Below, piece after piece: positions 37,225 to 49,700 of a DNA stretch of 64,000 bases. This DNA is from Prinsepia uniflora (Eukaryota; Streptophyta; Magnoliopsida; Rosales; Rosaceae), in assembly GCA_032719365.1 (NCBI GenBank), contig CM064867.1, positions 71,484,136-71,548,135 of the forward strand, read 5' to 3'. The notes under the pieces are model-generated. The model was not told where the DNA came from, did not search any database, and worked only from the letters and a program-made list of their open reading frames with translations. Position 1 is the stretch's first letter. Every line of letters starts with the position of its first letter. Made by a program: the position numbers and the translations under genes.

Positions 37225-38289
37225 TTAAGAATAATACAAAAAGATTTTTTTTTGTTTCAAACTTTTATTATACACATCGTGTAAATTCTGATTAGCAACA
37301 CACTTACAATCCAGAAAGTCCATATAGACATCGAAATCAAGATATGCTGGTCAATTTTCTAAAATACACAGTTTTACATTTGACTTTCTCATTTGAATTA
37401 GCAAATGTAAAATGGTGTATTTTATGAAGTTCGAATCAGCATATCTTAATTTTCATTAAAATGCCACACAATGCGGTGGTATTTCTAATTTTGTTTTTTG
37501 TGTGTTTTACTTGGTAAGTGGCTTGGATTAGGCATAAATTATTATTTTTGAGTGATTTGATATTACTTTGGGAAATTGAAATTAATTACGGAATATTCCT
37601 AAGTAAAACTTACAAATGTAAAGGAATCCTTATCAGAAGATATAATAGGTACATATTATATAGAGGCAAGTTCAGCGTATTATGCAAACAAATATGAACA
37701 AGCATTTGAGTTTGTATTTGTAACAATATCCCAATGAATAAATGTAACATCGAAACCATCACTTAATTCAAAGTATTTTTATTTTATATACAATATTTAC
37801 ATTATATTCGGATTTCGTACTATTCTTTTAATTCACTTAATTGTCTCTGTACATATATCATAATAAAAAGTTATTATTATCTAAATTATTATGTCAAGAT
37901 TATCTCAAAAAAAAATCAATAAGATTAGAGGTCATTTAGTTATTCATATATATCAATTAAATAAATGTTTCCTATGACAATTTTAATTCTTAACAAAAAC
38001 GTTGATTTATTTGATACTTATGAATGCTTAAACGACTTTCAATCTTATTGATTTAACATGATAATATAGAGAATAATCGTTTCCGATTATGGTATATATA
38101 TATATATATATATAATTCGATAAATCAATATCGAAAGGGCGGTACTAGGATGAGATGCATGTATTCACATTTTTTTAAATAACTAAATAGTGACAAACTG
38201 CAGCAATTTACCTTTTCAGGAATCAAACACACACGCATGCATTTCAAAGTGTGGAATCAAAAATCACCGAAAAAATGTGGATCTATCAC
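37225..38289. other. AT-rich intergenic DNA, no feature seen
   Basis: AT-rich, with a (TA)n run at about 38091-38115. No frame, motif or repeat boundary that I can support. Confidence 0.4.
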
Positions 38290-38729
38290 GTGGCCCATAA
38301 TTCCTGAAATGACCAAATTGCCACTAGCAATAATACGTAAAGCCCAAGTACCGAACATGACTCAAGCCCGCAATGCTTACATAGCCCAAACATTGGACTC
38401 AAATTGGGATGACATGTGGAAGCCTCTCACCCTCGATTTGTGTAACATGTGTCAGCACGAAAATTAAGGAGCATTTGTCCCATATCGAAATTATGGAAAT
38501 TGAATATCTCACTCACTCCTACATAAGGGGTACACATTTCTCAATAAAGGTAATTCAATTCAACGCTACTTAAGCTCTTAAGATTTCTCTTTCGAAGCTG
38601 ACTTAAGTATCGGAGCGTTTTCAGTTGAACCACCCCCTAGGGATTCAACCTTAACCTCGTTTGATTTTTGTTCTTGTGTGTAGAGATCGAGAAGGAACTT
38701 CATAGAGCCGGACGATTTCTACATCAACA
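38290..38729 (+). repeat. Possible solo LTR remnant, Ty3/gypsy (Tat/Athila-like)
   Basis: The sequence CTGACTTAAGTATCGGAGCG followed by a C-rich stretch, and an end reading TTTCTACATCAACA, resemble the R/U5 part and terminus of plant Ty3/gypsy LTRs. A TATA-like ACATAAGGGG precedes it by about 70 bp. The left end and target repeats were not found, so boundaries are approximate. Confidence 0.35.
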
Positions 38730-38769
38730 CAAAGCACTATGTCCATAATCATTAGTACGCTTACTAAAA

Positions 38770-39412
38770 GAAAGCTATACCAATGGATGAAAATATCGGT
38801 ATATTTCGGCGAAATTTCGGTATTGTGGGTCGACGACACATAAGAAGGGGGAAATAAATTTTCCGAAATATCGAACAATTTTCTTGTTTTGAGCCCACCG
38901 ATAATTTCTTAGGATCAAAACAATGAATATGCACTATTAATTCGTGAAAATCGGACGTAAAAAAAGGAGATTGAGTCGGGTCATGCCGTCAGGTCGGAAA
39001 ACCCGAGTTACAGATCCAGCTGGAGGTAGGAGATGACTGTTATGTTTTATACTTATACATTAGACGTTGTAAAGTTACAATACCGCTGGCTAGCAGATTT
39101 GGCTTGGGTTTTGTTTCCAATTTGGGGGGTCTTAGGTTCGACCCCCCTTGTCTACACTGTTTGTTTTTTCAACGTCAGAATCATATTATTCATCATATAT
39201 TTATTATATCAAAGTCATTTTATAATTTTATTAGTCATATATAACCATTATTAGGTACTTAAGTTTTTCTCAAAGTTTCATTAAAAATTTCTAACTTTTA
39301 GACTAAATTTCCATCACTTTTATTGACTGTAAACGATATCGATATTTAGAGCGAGATATCCGTAAATTTGGTTAGCGATATATCCGTCGATATCGATATT
39401 TCAATCCCTGAC
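38770..39412. mobile_element. Possible MITE with GATATCGATATTTCA-type ends
   Basis: Inverted relationship between ATGGATGAAAATATCGGTAT on the left and CGATATCGATATTTCAATCCCTG near 39390-39412 on the right. Between them lies a GGTTCGACCCCCC motif (about 39133) resembling a Pol III B box. No clear target duplication. Confidence 0.3.
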
Positions 39413-42192
39413 TATATTCATATAGTATCATTCATATTTTTCACATGTCTTACACACCTATATATTTAAATTTGACATTTATTACTTTCATTGTAACTCT
39501 TATACATCAAAGGTATGAAATTTCGTTGACAAAGGTGCAAAGAAAAGAAAAGATAAACTGTCTAATAACTAGATTACGATCATGAGTTGTATGTGTGTGT
39601 ATATATATATATACAATTGCTACCAAACAGAGTTGGAGGAAATTACCCTCATCTAATATAGTTTGAAAATCAATACGTAGCATTAAGTTCACTTGGCCTA
39701 AGCAATCAATCTTTGCAAACACCAATCTATACAAAAGTACCCCAATGAAGAGTTACATGACACATTTATACCACAAAAGGGAACACTAATACACAGCCAA
39801 ACCAAAAAAGGTTGTGGATTTTTTGGACAAATCAAAATGAAATTAAAACTAGGGCAACTAATATAACAAATAACCCAAAAGAGATTGTTCCTCAGGTTTG
39901 AATTGTTTTTTTTTTTACCCTATTATGAATGAATTCGTTCTTCTTAATTGATAGGAAAAAAAAAATAAGTTATGTTTATGCAGTCGCTACCGTCTTATTA
40001 TCATGACTCGTGAGTGCTGAGGAACTCCGGGAACAACGTAACCTCTCTCATAGCTTCTACTTGCTGTTGGCGCACCTCTCCTGTATCCACATACCCCACA
40101 TCCGTGTGGATGAATATCTAGGGTCATGCATATGGAACTGAAAAACTGAAATGATACCGTTTTGGACAAATCTTACCAAAAAAATACCGAATAGTAAAAC
40201 TGATGCAAGATCGGTACGGTACTGAAATTGTACTGATTTAGTTCGATATAATTTCGGTATTGATGTTTTGAAAAACCGTCCCGTACCGAAACCGAACCGA
40301 ATTAGAATGTCTATTTATTTTTCTTGAAATAATTAAAACCATTTCTTATTGCAATAAATAGGTTCTAATAGTTTGATTTTTTGTTAAAAAATTGCTCGGC
40401 TTACAATATAATTTTAAGTTAGTTGCTTGGAGCTTGGAATTCAAGCATTCTATTACCTGGTGATGGATTGGGCGTATTACTGTTTTCCGTAGTTTTAGGC
40501 ATTTATTTTTATTTAAGATTCATGAAGAAGTGATCCTTAGGTTTCTTTTGGACACTTTGTAGATAAGTTTATCGCCTTTTATTTTTATTTTTTATTATGA
40601 GACCTCTTGGGCAAGACAAAACAAAGTCTATTTTCTATTTCTCGCGATCCTCAAGTAGCTAGCGGATATTGTGTTAACGAAATTAAGAACTTTCACATTG
40701 TTCAAGTTATCAGTCATTCGTACTAATAAACATAGATTGTCGAATATTTAATTTAGAATTTTATTTATTTCCAATTTTTGTACGTGCTCTACTATGATTT
40801 GTACCACATGCTAAAGGTATGTCCTACATTATATGATAGCCATGTTGTATCTAGGATGATCCAACCTTGTTTCACATTTCTTTCTTATTTGAGTAGTTTT
40901 ATGCCATTGTTTTTCCACGTATAGAGAAGGCTATGCAGAGATGCAGATGGCTCCCTACATGCTTAATGTTTCCACGTCGAAAGACAACACCAAAAGCACT
41001 AAAGCATTAAAGCAAACAATGCCACAAGGAAGCGAACTGTATGTGGTCCTCCATGCATGCCTCTACTACCTTTCGCGTACACTCATTTTCTAAAGTTAGC
41101 TAGGGTTGTTAACCAAACCACTTATTTAAATCAATTTAGGGATCCAATGGACTAGAGGTTTCTCAAATTCAGGCATCTACTTTTGTACTTAGAGAAACAC
41201 TTTGGGACCAATGTAAGATATGCTCAAAGTCGACCTAAGTGAAGTTTAGGTAAATATCGAATGCATTTGGACTGGAGGAGTTAGTTTTGGAGGAGAAACT
41301 ATATGTTTTATGGGATCTATGTACTACATGGTTAGAATATTTAACGGATCTTAACAGTTTAAACACACACACACCTATATATATATATATATTAAAAAGG
41401 GGCAATTAACTCATAGTTCCTTCCTAATATATAAGTTTATTCAAAAACTTGCATATAGAAAAATTAAACTCATAGGTCATCTGACTAGTAAAATGACTAT
41501 ACAATTTAAAATAGATCATAATTTTTATATAAATTACAACTAATGTCATTCACTTGTAAACTAATCCAACAACAATCTAAAAACCACTTACAAAAATCTA
41601 TCATGATTTCAACATTACTTTTAATTTTAATTTTTTATTATAAGATTATATTGAGGATTATGAAAACATTACTCATATATATATATATTCACTTGCTCAT
41701 TTTAAAAGTAATATGAATATCTAATCTAATTTAAAGTAAGATAATTAAAAGAAATAATTCTTCAAAAGTATTTTTAAATTTAAAAATTATTTTTCATCCG
41801 ATATTAAATAATTTGATTAATTTCGTATAGTTTAGGGTTTAATTCTTGAATTTTGTGTGTCATATGAGTTTCTACCACCATCTCAAACACCCCCCCCCCC
41901 CCCCCTCCCCCCCTTCAAAAAATATTTCTATACCTTACCGTTGAACCCCAGACAATACGTATTTTATAGAAAAAATTCAATTGTAAATATATACAATATA
42001 TATATTATACATATAAAATATTTATTATATGCATAATATAATAAAGGGCCCAAGAGGCCAAAGAAATCAAACACTAAGGGGCACATGAGGTAAATAGGAC
42101 AAAAAAAAAAGACTGTTATTTTTAATTGTTTAAAGGAATTCTTAATAACTCATTTATTCTCTTTATTGAGATATAAAAGGGTAGATGTGAAA
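39413..42192. other. AT-rich intergenic DNA with minor repeats
   Basis: No gene. A block at about 40150-40310 has CGGTACGGTAC/GTCCCGTACCGAAACCGAACC motifs resembling a MITE fragment. A poly-C tract lies at about 41889-41913, with several AT microsatellites (for example 41377-41391). TTTAT at 42193-42197 is the left target repeat of the Cassandra element. Confidence 0.4.
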
Positions 42193-42289
42193 TTTATTGT
42201 AAGACCCGGTCTTGGAAGTAAGAACGGTGATCAAGACTCGTGAGCTTGAGAAGCAAGATTGGTGAGCAAAACCCGTGAGCTTGGAAAGG

Positions 42290-42865
42290 TGTTTGATCCT
42301 GAAATGACCAACTCGATGAGACCCGCTGGGGGTTCTAGGACCAGCCGTGTGGTGTTTCGGGCCCGCCGGGGGCGTTGCGATTCGGCAGGGGTCCTGCAAA
42401 ACTAGACACCGGTGTGGTGTCGGCCAAAGGGGCTCCGATGCCAAAGTTAGTATCTGAATGCCGAGAGGCAAGTAAACACAGTGCTCTGGGTCGGTTCTGA
42501 GTATCTTACCTTTGTGAAGGGTTTCGGGGTATTTATAGTAGCCATAACTGTGGTAGGTGGGCTACTGTTACGGGAGCAGGTGGTGCTTGGTGGCTGGGAG
42601 CCGTCTGACAAGCCCTGGATATCCGGAGGAGGCGCCAGCTGGAGTCCCAACCTGCCTCCGTCAGGGAGTTGGTGTGGCAGAGTTGGTTAGGTGAATGTCG
42701 CAGCCAGCTGTCGTCTGTTCACTGTCAGGTGCCGAATGGCGGGTCTGCAGTATGGTGCCGATCGGCGGGCCGTAGGTCGTGAGGGTGCCGATCAGGCGAT
42801 CAGTCGGCGGCCTTCCTGTCCTGGTGGGACCTGTGCTAGGGTGGTCGGTCGATATGGTATCAACA
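42290..42865 (-). repeat. 3' LTR of the Tat element (576 bp)
   Basis: On the plus strand it starts TGTTTGATCC and ends GGTATCAACA. It is nearly identical to the two outer parts of 52794-56112. Confidence 0.92.
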
Positions 42866-43348
42866 TAAGTCCCCTAAGTCTTTGACTGAGGTGGGGTTCC
42901 TCGGTCGAGGACTTGATATGACGGCCGGTACCTGTCGACCAACCAGGGCGGTGCGCCCTGTATCCCTAGTAGCCCCCCAAGTCATGGAGCGAGGAAGCGC
43001 ACCGTATGTCCGATTTGCAAAGAGGCCCCGTTGCCGAGTTCCGGAAGCGGCCCACCGTAAAGACCGAAAGATCGTGGAGAGGCTGCCGTAGGGAATGGCG
43101 GGGAGACGTTGGTAGTAGTGTGCTTGCCGACAAAGAGAGGAAGCGTGCCGTCGGGAAAGATGCCGAGAGGCTCCGGTCGGCAGGCGGTATGGATGCATAC
43201 CGGTGAGCGATGTACGTATGTACGTATGTAGTTGAGAATGTACGATACCGATGGGTATACAGTACAAGGTATTCGTAGCCGAAAGGTGGCTGTATCGGCC
43301 TGGCGACCGTCAGATCGGAAGCGCGCATCTCGAGGCGGGCTAGGGGCC

Positions 43349-43355
43349 TATAAAA
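43349..43355 (+). promoter_or_regulatory. TATA box of the antisense gene in the Tat element
   Basis: TATAAAA within GGGGCCTATAAAAGGGGCG, about 236 bp upstream of the ATG at 43585. It is the best-formed plant TATA box in the window and lies on the strand of the antisense gene, between the 3' LTR and the coding region. Confidence 0.7.
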
Positions 43356-43584
43356 GGGGCGAAAGCTTTCTGACTTTTTTACTTTTTACTCAGAGCATCT
43401 TGTGGACTAATTGCAAGTGCCGACTGAATTGGAGACTGCCGAGCAAGAAGAAGACGCACGTGGAACCAAGTCGACCGAGCAAAATGTTGAAAGGTATAAT
43501 TCCTGCCGTTCGGCATCCCTGCTCAGCATGTGTTCCGTAGCGTAGGTGCTTAGTTGTAGCTTTTTTTCTTTTGGTAATTTGTAG

Positions 43585-46242
43585 ATGTCAGAGTCAGAGT
43601 CAAACAGTGGATCTGGGGTTAGGTCCCCTCAAGCTTTTAGCGGGGAAACACCGTCCAGTTCGGCAGACGACGTGCCGAGCGGGCGCAGTGGGTCAACGTC
43701 TACTAGTGGGTCCACTAGCAGCACCTCGTCGTCCAGCAGTGGTGACAGCCTGGATGAGGCTCTCAGGTTGCCGCGGAAGGAGGTGAGGCAGCAGGGCGGG
43801 TGCAGCACCTCGGGTGCCGATCGGCCAAGTGAGAGGAGGACGTCTCCCCGTACTCCCCCCGTCGCCACCATCGATTTCGAGGCTGAAGGTAGCGGTACGG
43901 AGACGAGCTCGCCGATGGAACTAGATGCCGACGGCGTGGTGAAGGTGGAGTATGCTGTGGACTACGAGATGAACACCATTCGGCAGTCCGACCTGGACCG
44001 GTTCCGGGAGCTGTACAACGTGCCGGCGGAGATTAAGATGACGGTACCCCCGCACAGCAAGAAGCCGAGCAGTCCTCCGGAAGGGTCGACACTATTTTAC
44101 GTCGATTGCTTTGAACACGGAGTGAGGCTGCCTCTGCACCCGTGGCTCCAGGAGATGATGGCGAGGGCGAACCTGGCCCTGGGGCAGCTGAACGCCAACG
44201 GCTGGATCATCCTGATCAGCCTGTACACGGCGTTCCGACTGGCGGGACTGCCGGAGCTGACCTGGGGGCAATTGTACGCCCTGTACCGCTTCAAGAGGCC
44301 GACCTATGGGTCGGGGTGGTACCAGATGGAGTGCCTGCAGAAGACGGCCCGGGGTGCCTTCATCACGGATGTGCCGACGTCGCAGAAGAGTTGGAGGCAT
44401 CGGTTCTGCTGGGTATCGGGGCCGTGGGAGGGGGACGTCAGCGGGGTCCACTCGAGGATTCCCAGCTACTTCCAGTCTGGAGGTTGTTGGTCTACCGTTC
44501 GGCTAGTGGTCATAAGGCGGCAATTGTGTCTACCGAGGCGGGGACTGATGGTGTTTGTTGTGTTTGCAGGTCCGTCCAAGGCAACAGTGACAGCAGAGGA
44601 TTGGGAGGCGTGCAACCTGGTGCGGGAGAAGCTGTCCGACCTGGAACGCAGCCGGTGCGTCCTGAAGTTGCCGTCGAACCTGCTTGCCGTGGGTCTCATC
44701 TCGCCACCTGGTAAGCAGTAGTGTTGAAGTGATAGTGTGTAGGCATGCCGGGGCACTAACAGTTTGTTTTGCAGTGCACCCCCAAGTGGAACAAGCCGCT
44801 CAAAAGAAGATGAGTGAGGCGGTGGCGAAGCACGGCGTGGCTGCCGAGGGCAAGGGCAAGGAGCCGGAGGTGCCCCCCCCCCACCCCCCCCCCCCACACC
44901 ACAGCCGCGGAGGCAGAAAACCATGGCGGTGAAGCCCAAGGGGACTGGCCGGGAGGAGCCCCAGCAAGGGTCGAGCTCTGGCTGTCGACCAGATGGGCTG
45001 CCGAAGCCGAGCTGGCCGAAAGCTAGGCAGGGTACGGAGACGAGTTCGGTGCTTGGTCTGAAAAGTCCCCTGATCGGCGGGCTGGACCAGGCCCGGGTGC
45101 GCCGGAGGAAGCTAATGGAGGCTCAGCAGAGGCAGTCTCCCCCGGCAGCTGGGGTGTCGGAGAGCGAGAGCGCCGACCGGCGTCGGAGGAGGGAGGCGGT
45201 GCTGAGGGCTCCGGAGGTGCCGAAGGGGCAGGAGAAGGAGAAGGAGAAGGAGAAGGGGGCCCGGAGGGAAATGCCACCGCCGGCGAGGGAGAGGGCGGTT
45301 GTCAGCACTCCTGGCGTGGCGTCCTTGTTTGCCGAACCCCTGGAGACGGGCGAGGTGGTGCGGTCTGCCAAGGCCAGCGATGGCTGGGTGCCGGTGACAC
45401 ACCACGTGCACAAGACGTTGGCGCCAGTTGCCAATGCCTTCGTGCTGGGGTCGCAGGTAACTCCTACGGAGATAGAGGAGATCGGCACCGGCTCGTATCC
45501 CGGTCGGTTCGCTGCCGTGCTGGCCGAGCAAGCCCACGTAAGATCGATCGCCCATTATTGTTTGTGTTGGTTTGTTTATTTTGTTGTTGTTGTTGTTGTT
45601 GTTGTTTTTTGCTAAGTGGCATTGTCTCGGCAGTGCTTCGGACAGACATATGTGGCCCTGCAGAAGGCTGCGCGGCATATGCAGAGGCTAGAGGCCGAGC
45701 AGGGCGCCGCACGGCAGAGGGAGGAAAAACTGCGTGCCCGGGAGAGGGAGGGCCATGCCGCGCGGAAGCGAGTTGTGGAGTTGGAGGGGGAGCTCAAGCG
45801 GGAGAAGGCCCGTGCGGAGGCGGCAGAGAAAGGGATAGAGGACCGTGAAGAGACGGTGCACGCTTTCTCCCAGCAGCTGAACGAGCAGGAGAGAGCCATG
45901 GGTGAGCTGCAGGGGGAGGTGGACCGGCTTCGCGTCCTGCTATCGGCCGATCGGCAGAAGACCCTAGAGGACTTCATGGCAGACCCGGTGTATGCGAATC
46001 ATCTCGACCTGGCGCTTGCCGAAGTGGAAGATGATTGTATACGACGGGTGTTGTACTTCAATCCAGGGGTCCCCCTCAACTTCCCGTGGCTGGATGAGCC
46101 CCCCGTGCTGAGCAAGACTTTCTCCCTAGACGGTCAGCCGTCGAATGCCGAGGGCGAGCGGCCGGCTGGTGCGGAGAAGGCTGCAGAGGCGTCCACTGTT
46201 GACCAGGCCGAGGAGGCAGACGAGGAGGTGGTGGTAGTTTGA
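43585..46242 (+). CDS. Spliced antisense gene of the Tat element (putative plant-transposon-domain protein with coiled coil)
   Basis: Predicted exons are 43585-44482, 44570-44710, 44775-45537 and 45634-46242. Introns are GT-AG, and the first (87 bp) is a multiple of three, so it can be retained. N-terminal part: Ser-rich, then acidic (to about residue 115). A conserved block from FYVDCFEHGVRLPL to RFCWVSGPW (about 170-290) resembles the domain annotated as putative gypsy-type transposon in plant proteins. The middle is Lys/Glu-rich with a KEKEKEK run, and the last exon is a long coiled coil (about 45660-45960) followed by an acidic tail ending EEVVVV. A frame break lies at the poly-C tract 44873-44894, so the four exons sum to 2,411 nt, two over a multiple of three. 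Grande and related Tat elements carry comparable antisense genes. Function unknown. Confidence 0.7.
44873..44894 (+). repeat. Poly-C tract with a frame break in the antisense gene
   Basis: Runs of 8-10 C broken by a single A. The reading frame entering from exon 3 (VHPQVEQ) and the frame leaving it (VKPKGTGREE) differ. It is either a real slippage mutation or a homopolymer sequencing error. Confidence 0.65.
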
Positions 46243-46778
46243 GGCCGAGGGCCGTGTAGCTTGCTGTTTGTTTCCTTTATTTTTATAGTCCGGGGAATGC
46301 CCCGTGTAACGTGTAGCTCTGTAGTTAAATTAATGAAAGTTGGACTTTATCTATCACTTTGCATCGTGCGATGGCACTTCCTTTTTTTTTTTTTTTTGAA
46401 TGAGAACTGCCGATAGGCGAGTACTTGGTGCATATGTGTATGCATGCCGATCCACGGAGTTGTAGATTAGATAAGGACCGAACAGTCATAATCGTAAACC
46501 CAAACCATAATGGACATACCCACTGAACTAAGATCGTAATAGCGAAAGATAATTGAACTTGACTGTGTGGACCAAGTAAACTTGTGTCGGTAGGTAAAGT
46601 AGGTGCCGTGTGGGTCACCGGGAGTGCCGATCGGCAATAGGGGATAGGCTACTTGTAGTTGAGGACTAGACTAACACTTAGATAAATGAAAGAACATGTT
46701 GCCGGAAAGGCAAGTTCGACTGGAGATAGCCAAGTCGAATTACAGCAAAGTGTAAAGTAATGTACATGGGGGCTGTTT
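46243..46778. other. Spacer between the antisense gene and the integrase end, Tat element
   Basis: The two genes converge here. Plus-strand sequence after 46242 contains TTTATTTTTATAG and AATGAAAG at about 46276-46338, a plausible polyadenylation region for the antisense gene, and a poly-T run at about 46382-46397. No ORF. Confidence 0.45.
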
Positions 46779-49700
46779 TTAATTATAAAACAACTTGAGA
46801 TGATCCGAATGCCACGGGTGTGTAAGCGACCGTCCATCCGCAGTCTGGAGCTCATAAGTGCCTGGACGACAAATTCGAGTGACCAGGCAAGGGCCCTCCC
46901 ACGTGGGCCCGAGGGTCCCATCAACACGCTCCTTAGTGGCCAGGCTAACCTTGCGAAGGACCCAGTCACCGACCTGGAAACTGCGCCTGTGAACGCGAGA
47001 GTTGTAGTAGTGAGCGATTCGCTGTTTGTGCGCCATGTTACGGAGATTGGCTTGTTCACGGCTTTCCTCAATGAAGTTGAGATTTTGTGTGAGGAGTTCC
47101 GCATTCTCTTGTGGATCATAGGATAGTACTCGGTAAGAGGTTTCCCCAATTTCCACGAGAATGACAGCTTCAGTCCCGAAAGTCAAGGCGAAGGGTGTCT
47201 CCTGCGTCGATGTCCGGTAGGATGTCCGGTAGGACCAGAGAACATCAGATAGGAGGTCGGACCATTGGCCTTTCGGGGTGTCGTGGAGTCGAGCCTTGAG
47301 GTTGTGTTTGATGAGCTTGTTTACGGCTTCCACCTGTCCGTTAGCCTGTGGATGTGCCACCGAGGCGAAGCAGAGCTGGATGCCATAGGTGTCGCAAAAG
47401 TGTCGGAAACGGATAGAATCGAACTGAGTGCCATTGTCCGTGACGATCGTGTGTGGGATACCAAAGCGACAGATGATGTTCTGGTAAACAAAGCTCTCGA
47501 CCTGGGCGGCCGTGATTGTTTTGAGGGGCTTTGCTTCGGCCCACTTAGTGAAATAATCCACCGCAATGATTGCGTGTTCGACGCCGCCCTTTCCTCGTGG
47601 CATGGGGCCGATGAGGTCCAGTCCCCATTGAGAGAAGGGCCAGGGGCTGAGCATGGGAGTGAGTCGCTCAGCAGGAGAATGAGGTACAGGGGCGCACCGT
47701 TGGCATGGGACGCATCGTTGAGTGATGGCCACAGAGTCGGCGCGCATGGTGGGCCAATAGTACCCCTGCCGAAAGGCTTTATGTGCTAGGGACCTGGGTC
47801 CGGAGTGGTTACCACAGATTCCCTGGTGAATTTCTTGGAGCACCGCAATGCCCCGGTCCGTAGGGAGGCACTTGAGGAGGGGGGTGTCGAATCCCCGTCG
47901 GTATAAGTGGCCATGCGCCATGGTGTACCGTGCGTACTGGCGTTGGATGCGGCGGGCCTCGTTGCGGTTGGGCGGGAGTTCGGCCGTGGTGAGGTACCGG
48001 ACAATGGGGTCCATCCAAGAGGCCTCCTGTGTTGCGACCAGGACTGGTTGCTCGCTTGTGCTTGGGGATGCCAAAAATTCGACGGGAACACGGCGGCCTA
48101 TCTTGTCGTCGATGGAGGAGGCCAGGCGGGCCAGAGCATCGGCGTGGATATTTTCCGACCGTGGTATTTGAATGACCTCGTAGCCGCGGAAGTGGCGGAG
48201 TAGGGACCACACTTTTGCCAAGTATCGGGTCATGGAGGCGTCTTTGGCATCATAGAGGTTGTTGATTTGTCGGACGACGAGCTGGGAGTCGCTGTAAACC
48301 TGCAGCTATTGTGCTTGGAGGTCGGTGGCCAACCGGAGGCCGGCAAGAATGGCTTCGTACTCGGCTTCGGTGTTGGAAGCCTGGAACCCAAAACGCAACG
48401 CGTACTCTAGCCGCTCCTGAGTAGGTGTGCTGAGTACGAGGCCGGCGCTAGAGCCAGTATGGCAGGAGGATCCATCCACGTAGAGAGTCCAAATTGGTCG
48501 GGCGGGGTCCATGGTGGACGGGGTTGGCGACTTGCAGATAGGAGCGGCGGGTGTCGCAATATTGGGGTCCGGAGTGTCGGGCATATGCTGCGTTGCGCTG
48601 TATGTGAATTCGGAAAGGAAGTCAGCGATGACCTGTCCTTTGACAGCTGGTCTTGGGACGAATGTGATATCGAACTCACTAAGCTCCACTGCCCATTTGA
48701 CGAGTCTCCCCGAAGCGTCTGGCTTTTGGAGCACCTGGCGAAGGGGTTTGTTAGTAAGGACTAACATGGGATGTGCCTGAAAGTATGGGCGGAGGCGTCG
48801 GGCCGTTACAATGAGGGCAAAGGCCAACTTCTCCAGGTCGTTGTACCGGGTCTCGGCGTCCTGGAACGCCTTGCTGACATAGTATACTGGGAACTCCGCG
48901 CCGTCCCGACTGGTGACGAGGACGGAGCTGACAGCAGATGTGGAGACAGAAAGATAGACGGTGAGCCGTTCCCCAATGGTAGGTCGGGTAAGCAGGGGCG
49001 CGGTGCTCATGTAAGTCTTGAGAGCTTCAAAGGCAGCGTCGCACGTTGCGTCCTAGTTGATGTGCTGGCCCTGGGTCTTCATGACCTTGAAAAATGGTAA
49101 ACACTTGTCCGTCGCCCGGGAGATGAACCGGGTGAGGGCGGTGATCCGGCCAGTAAGGGTTTGGACTTCCTTGAGTGTGCGCGGGGGCTTCATGTCCAGG
49201 ATGGCCTTGATCTTCTCAGGGTTAGCCTCGATTCCCCGTTGGCTGATCATGTAACCGAGGAATTTTCCAGAACGGACACCAAAGACGCATTTGGCAGGGT
49301 TGAGCCGCATCTTGTATTGCTTCAGGACCTGGAACATCCTGTCGAGGTTAGGCACGTGCTGGTCGGCCGTTCGGCTCTTGACGAGCATATCATCTACGTA
49401 CACCTCCATGGTCTTGCCAATCTGATCCGCGAACATGAAGTTGACAAGCCGTTGGTAGGTGGCACCGGCGTTCTTGAGCCCGAAGGGCATAACATTGTAG
49501 CAGTAGACTCCCAGATTAGTGCGGAAACTGGTGTGGATCTGGTCGTCGGGATGCATCCGGATTTGGTTGTAGCCAGAGTACGCATCCATGAAGCTGAGGA
49601 GTTCGTGGCCAGCAGTGGCGTTGACCAAAAGATCGATCTTAGGAAGCGGGAAGCTATCCTTCGGGCAGGCTTTGTTAAGATCCGTGAAGTCGATGCACAT

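Noticed and set aside
38237..38467. 76-residue frame as a host gene
   Set aside because: Composition and position inside a probable LTR remnant; no recognisable domain.
39090..39155. SINE or tRNA gene based on GGTTCGACCCCCC
   Set aside because: Only a B-box-like motif is seen. No convincing A box, 3' tail or target duplication, and no tRNA fold is apparent.
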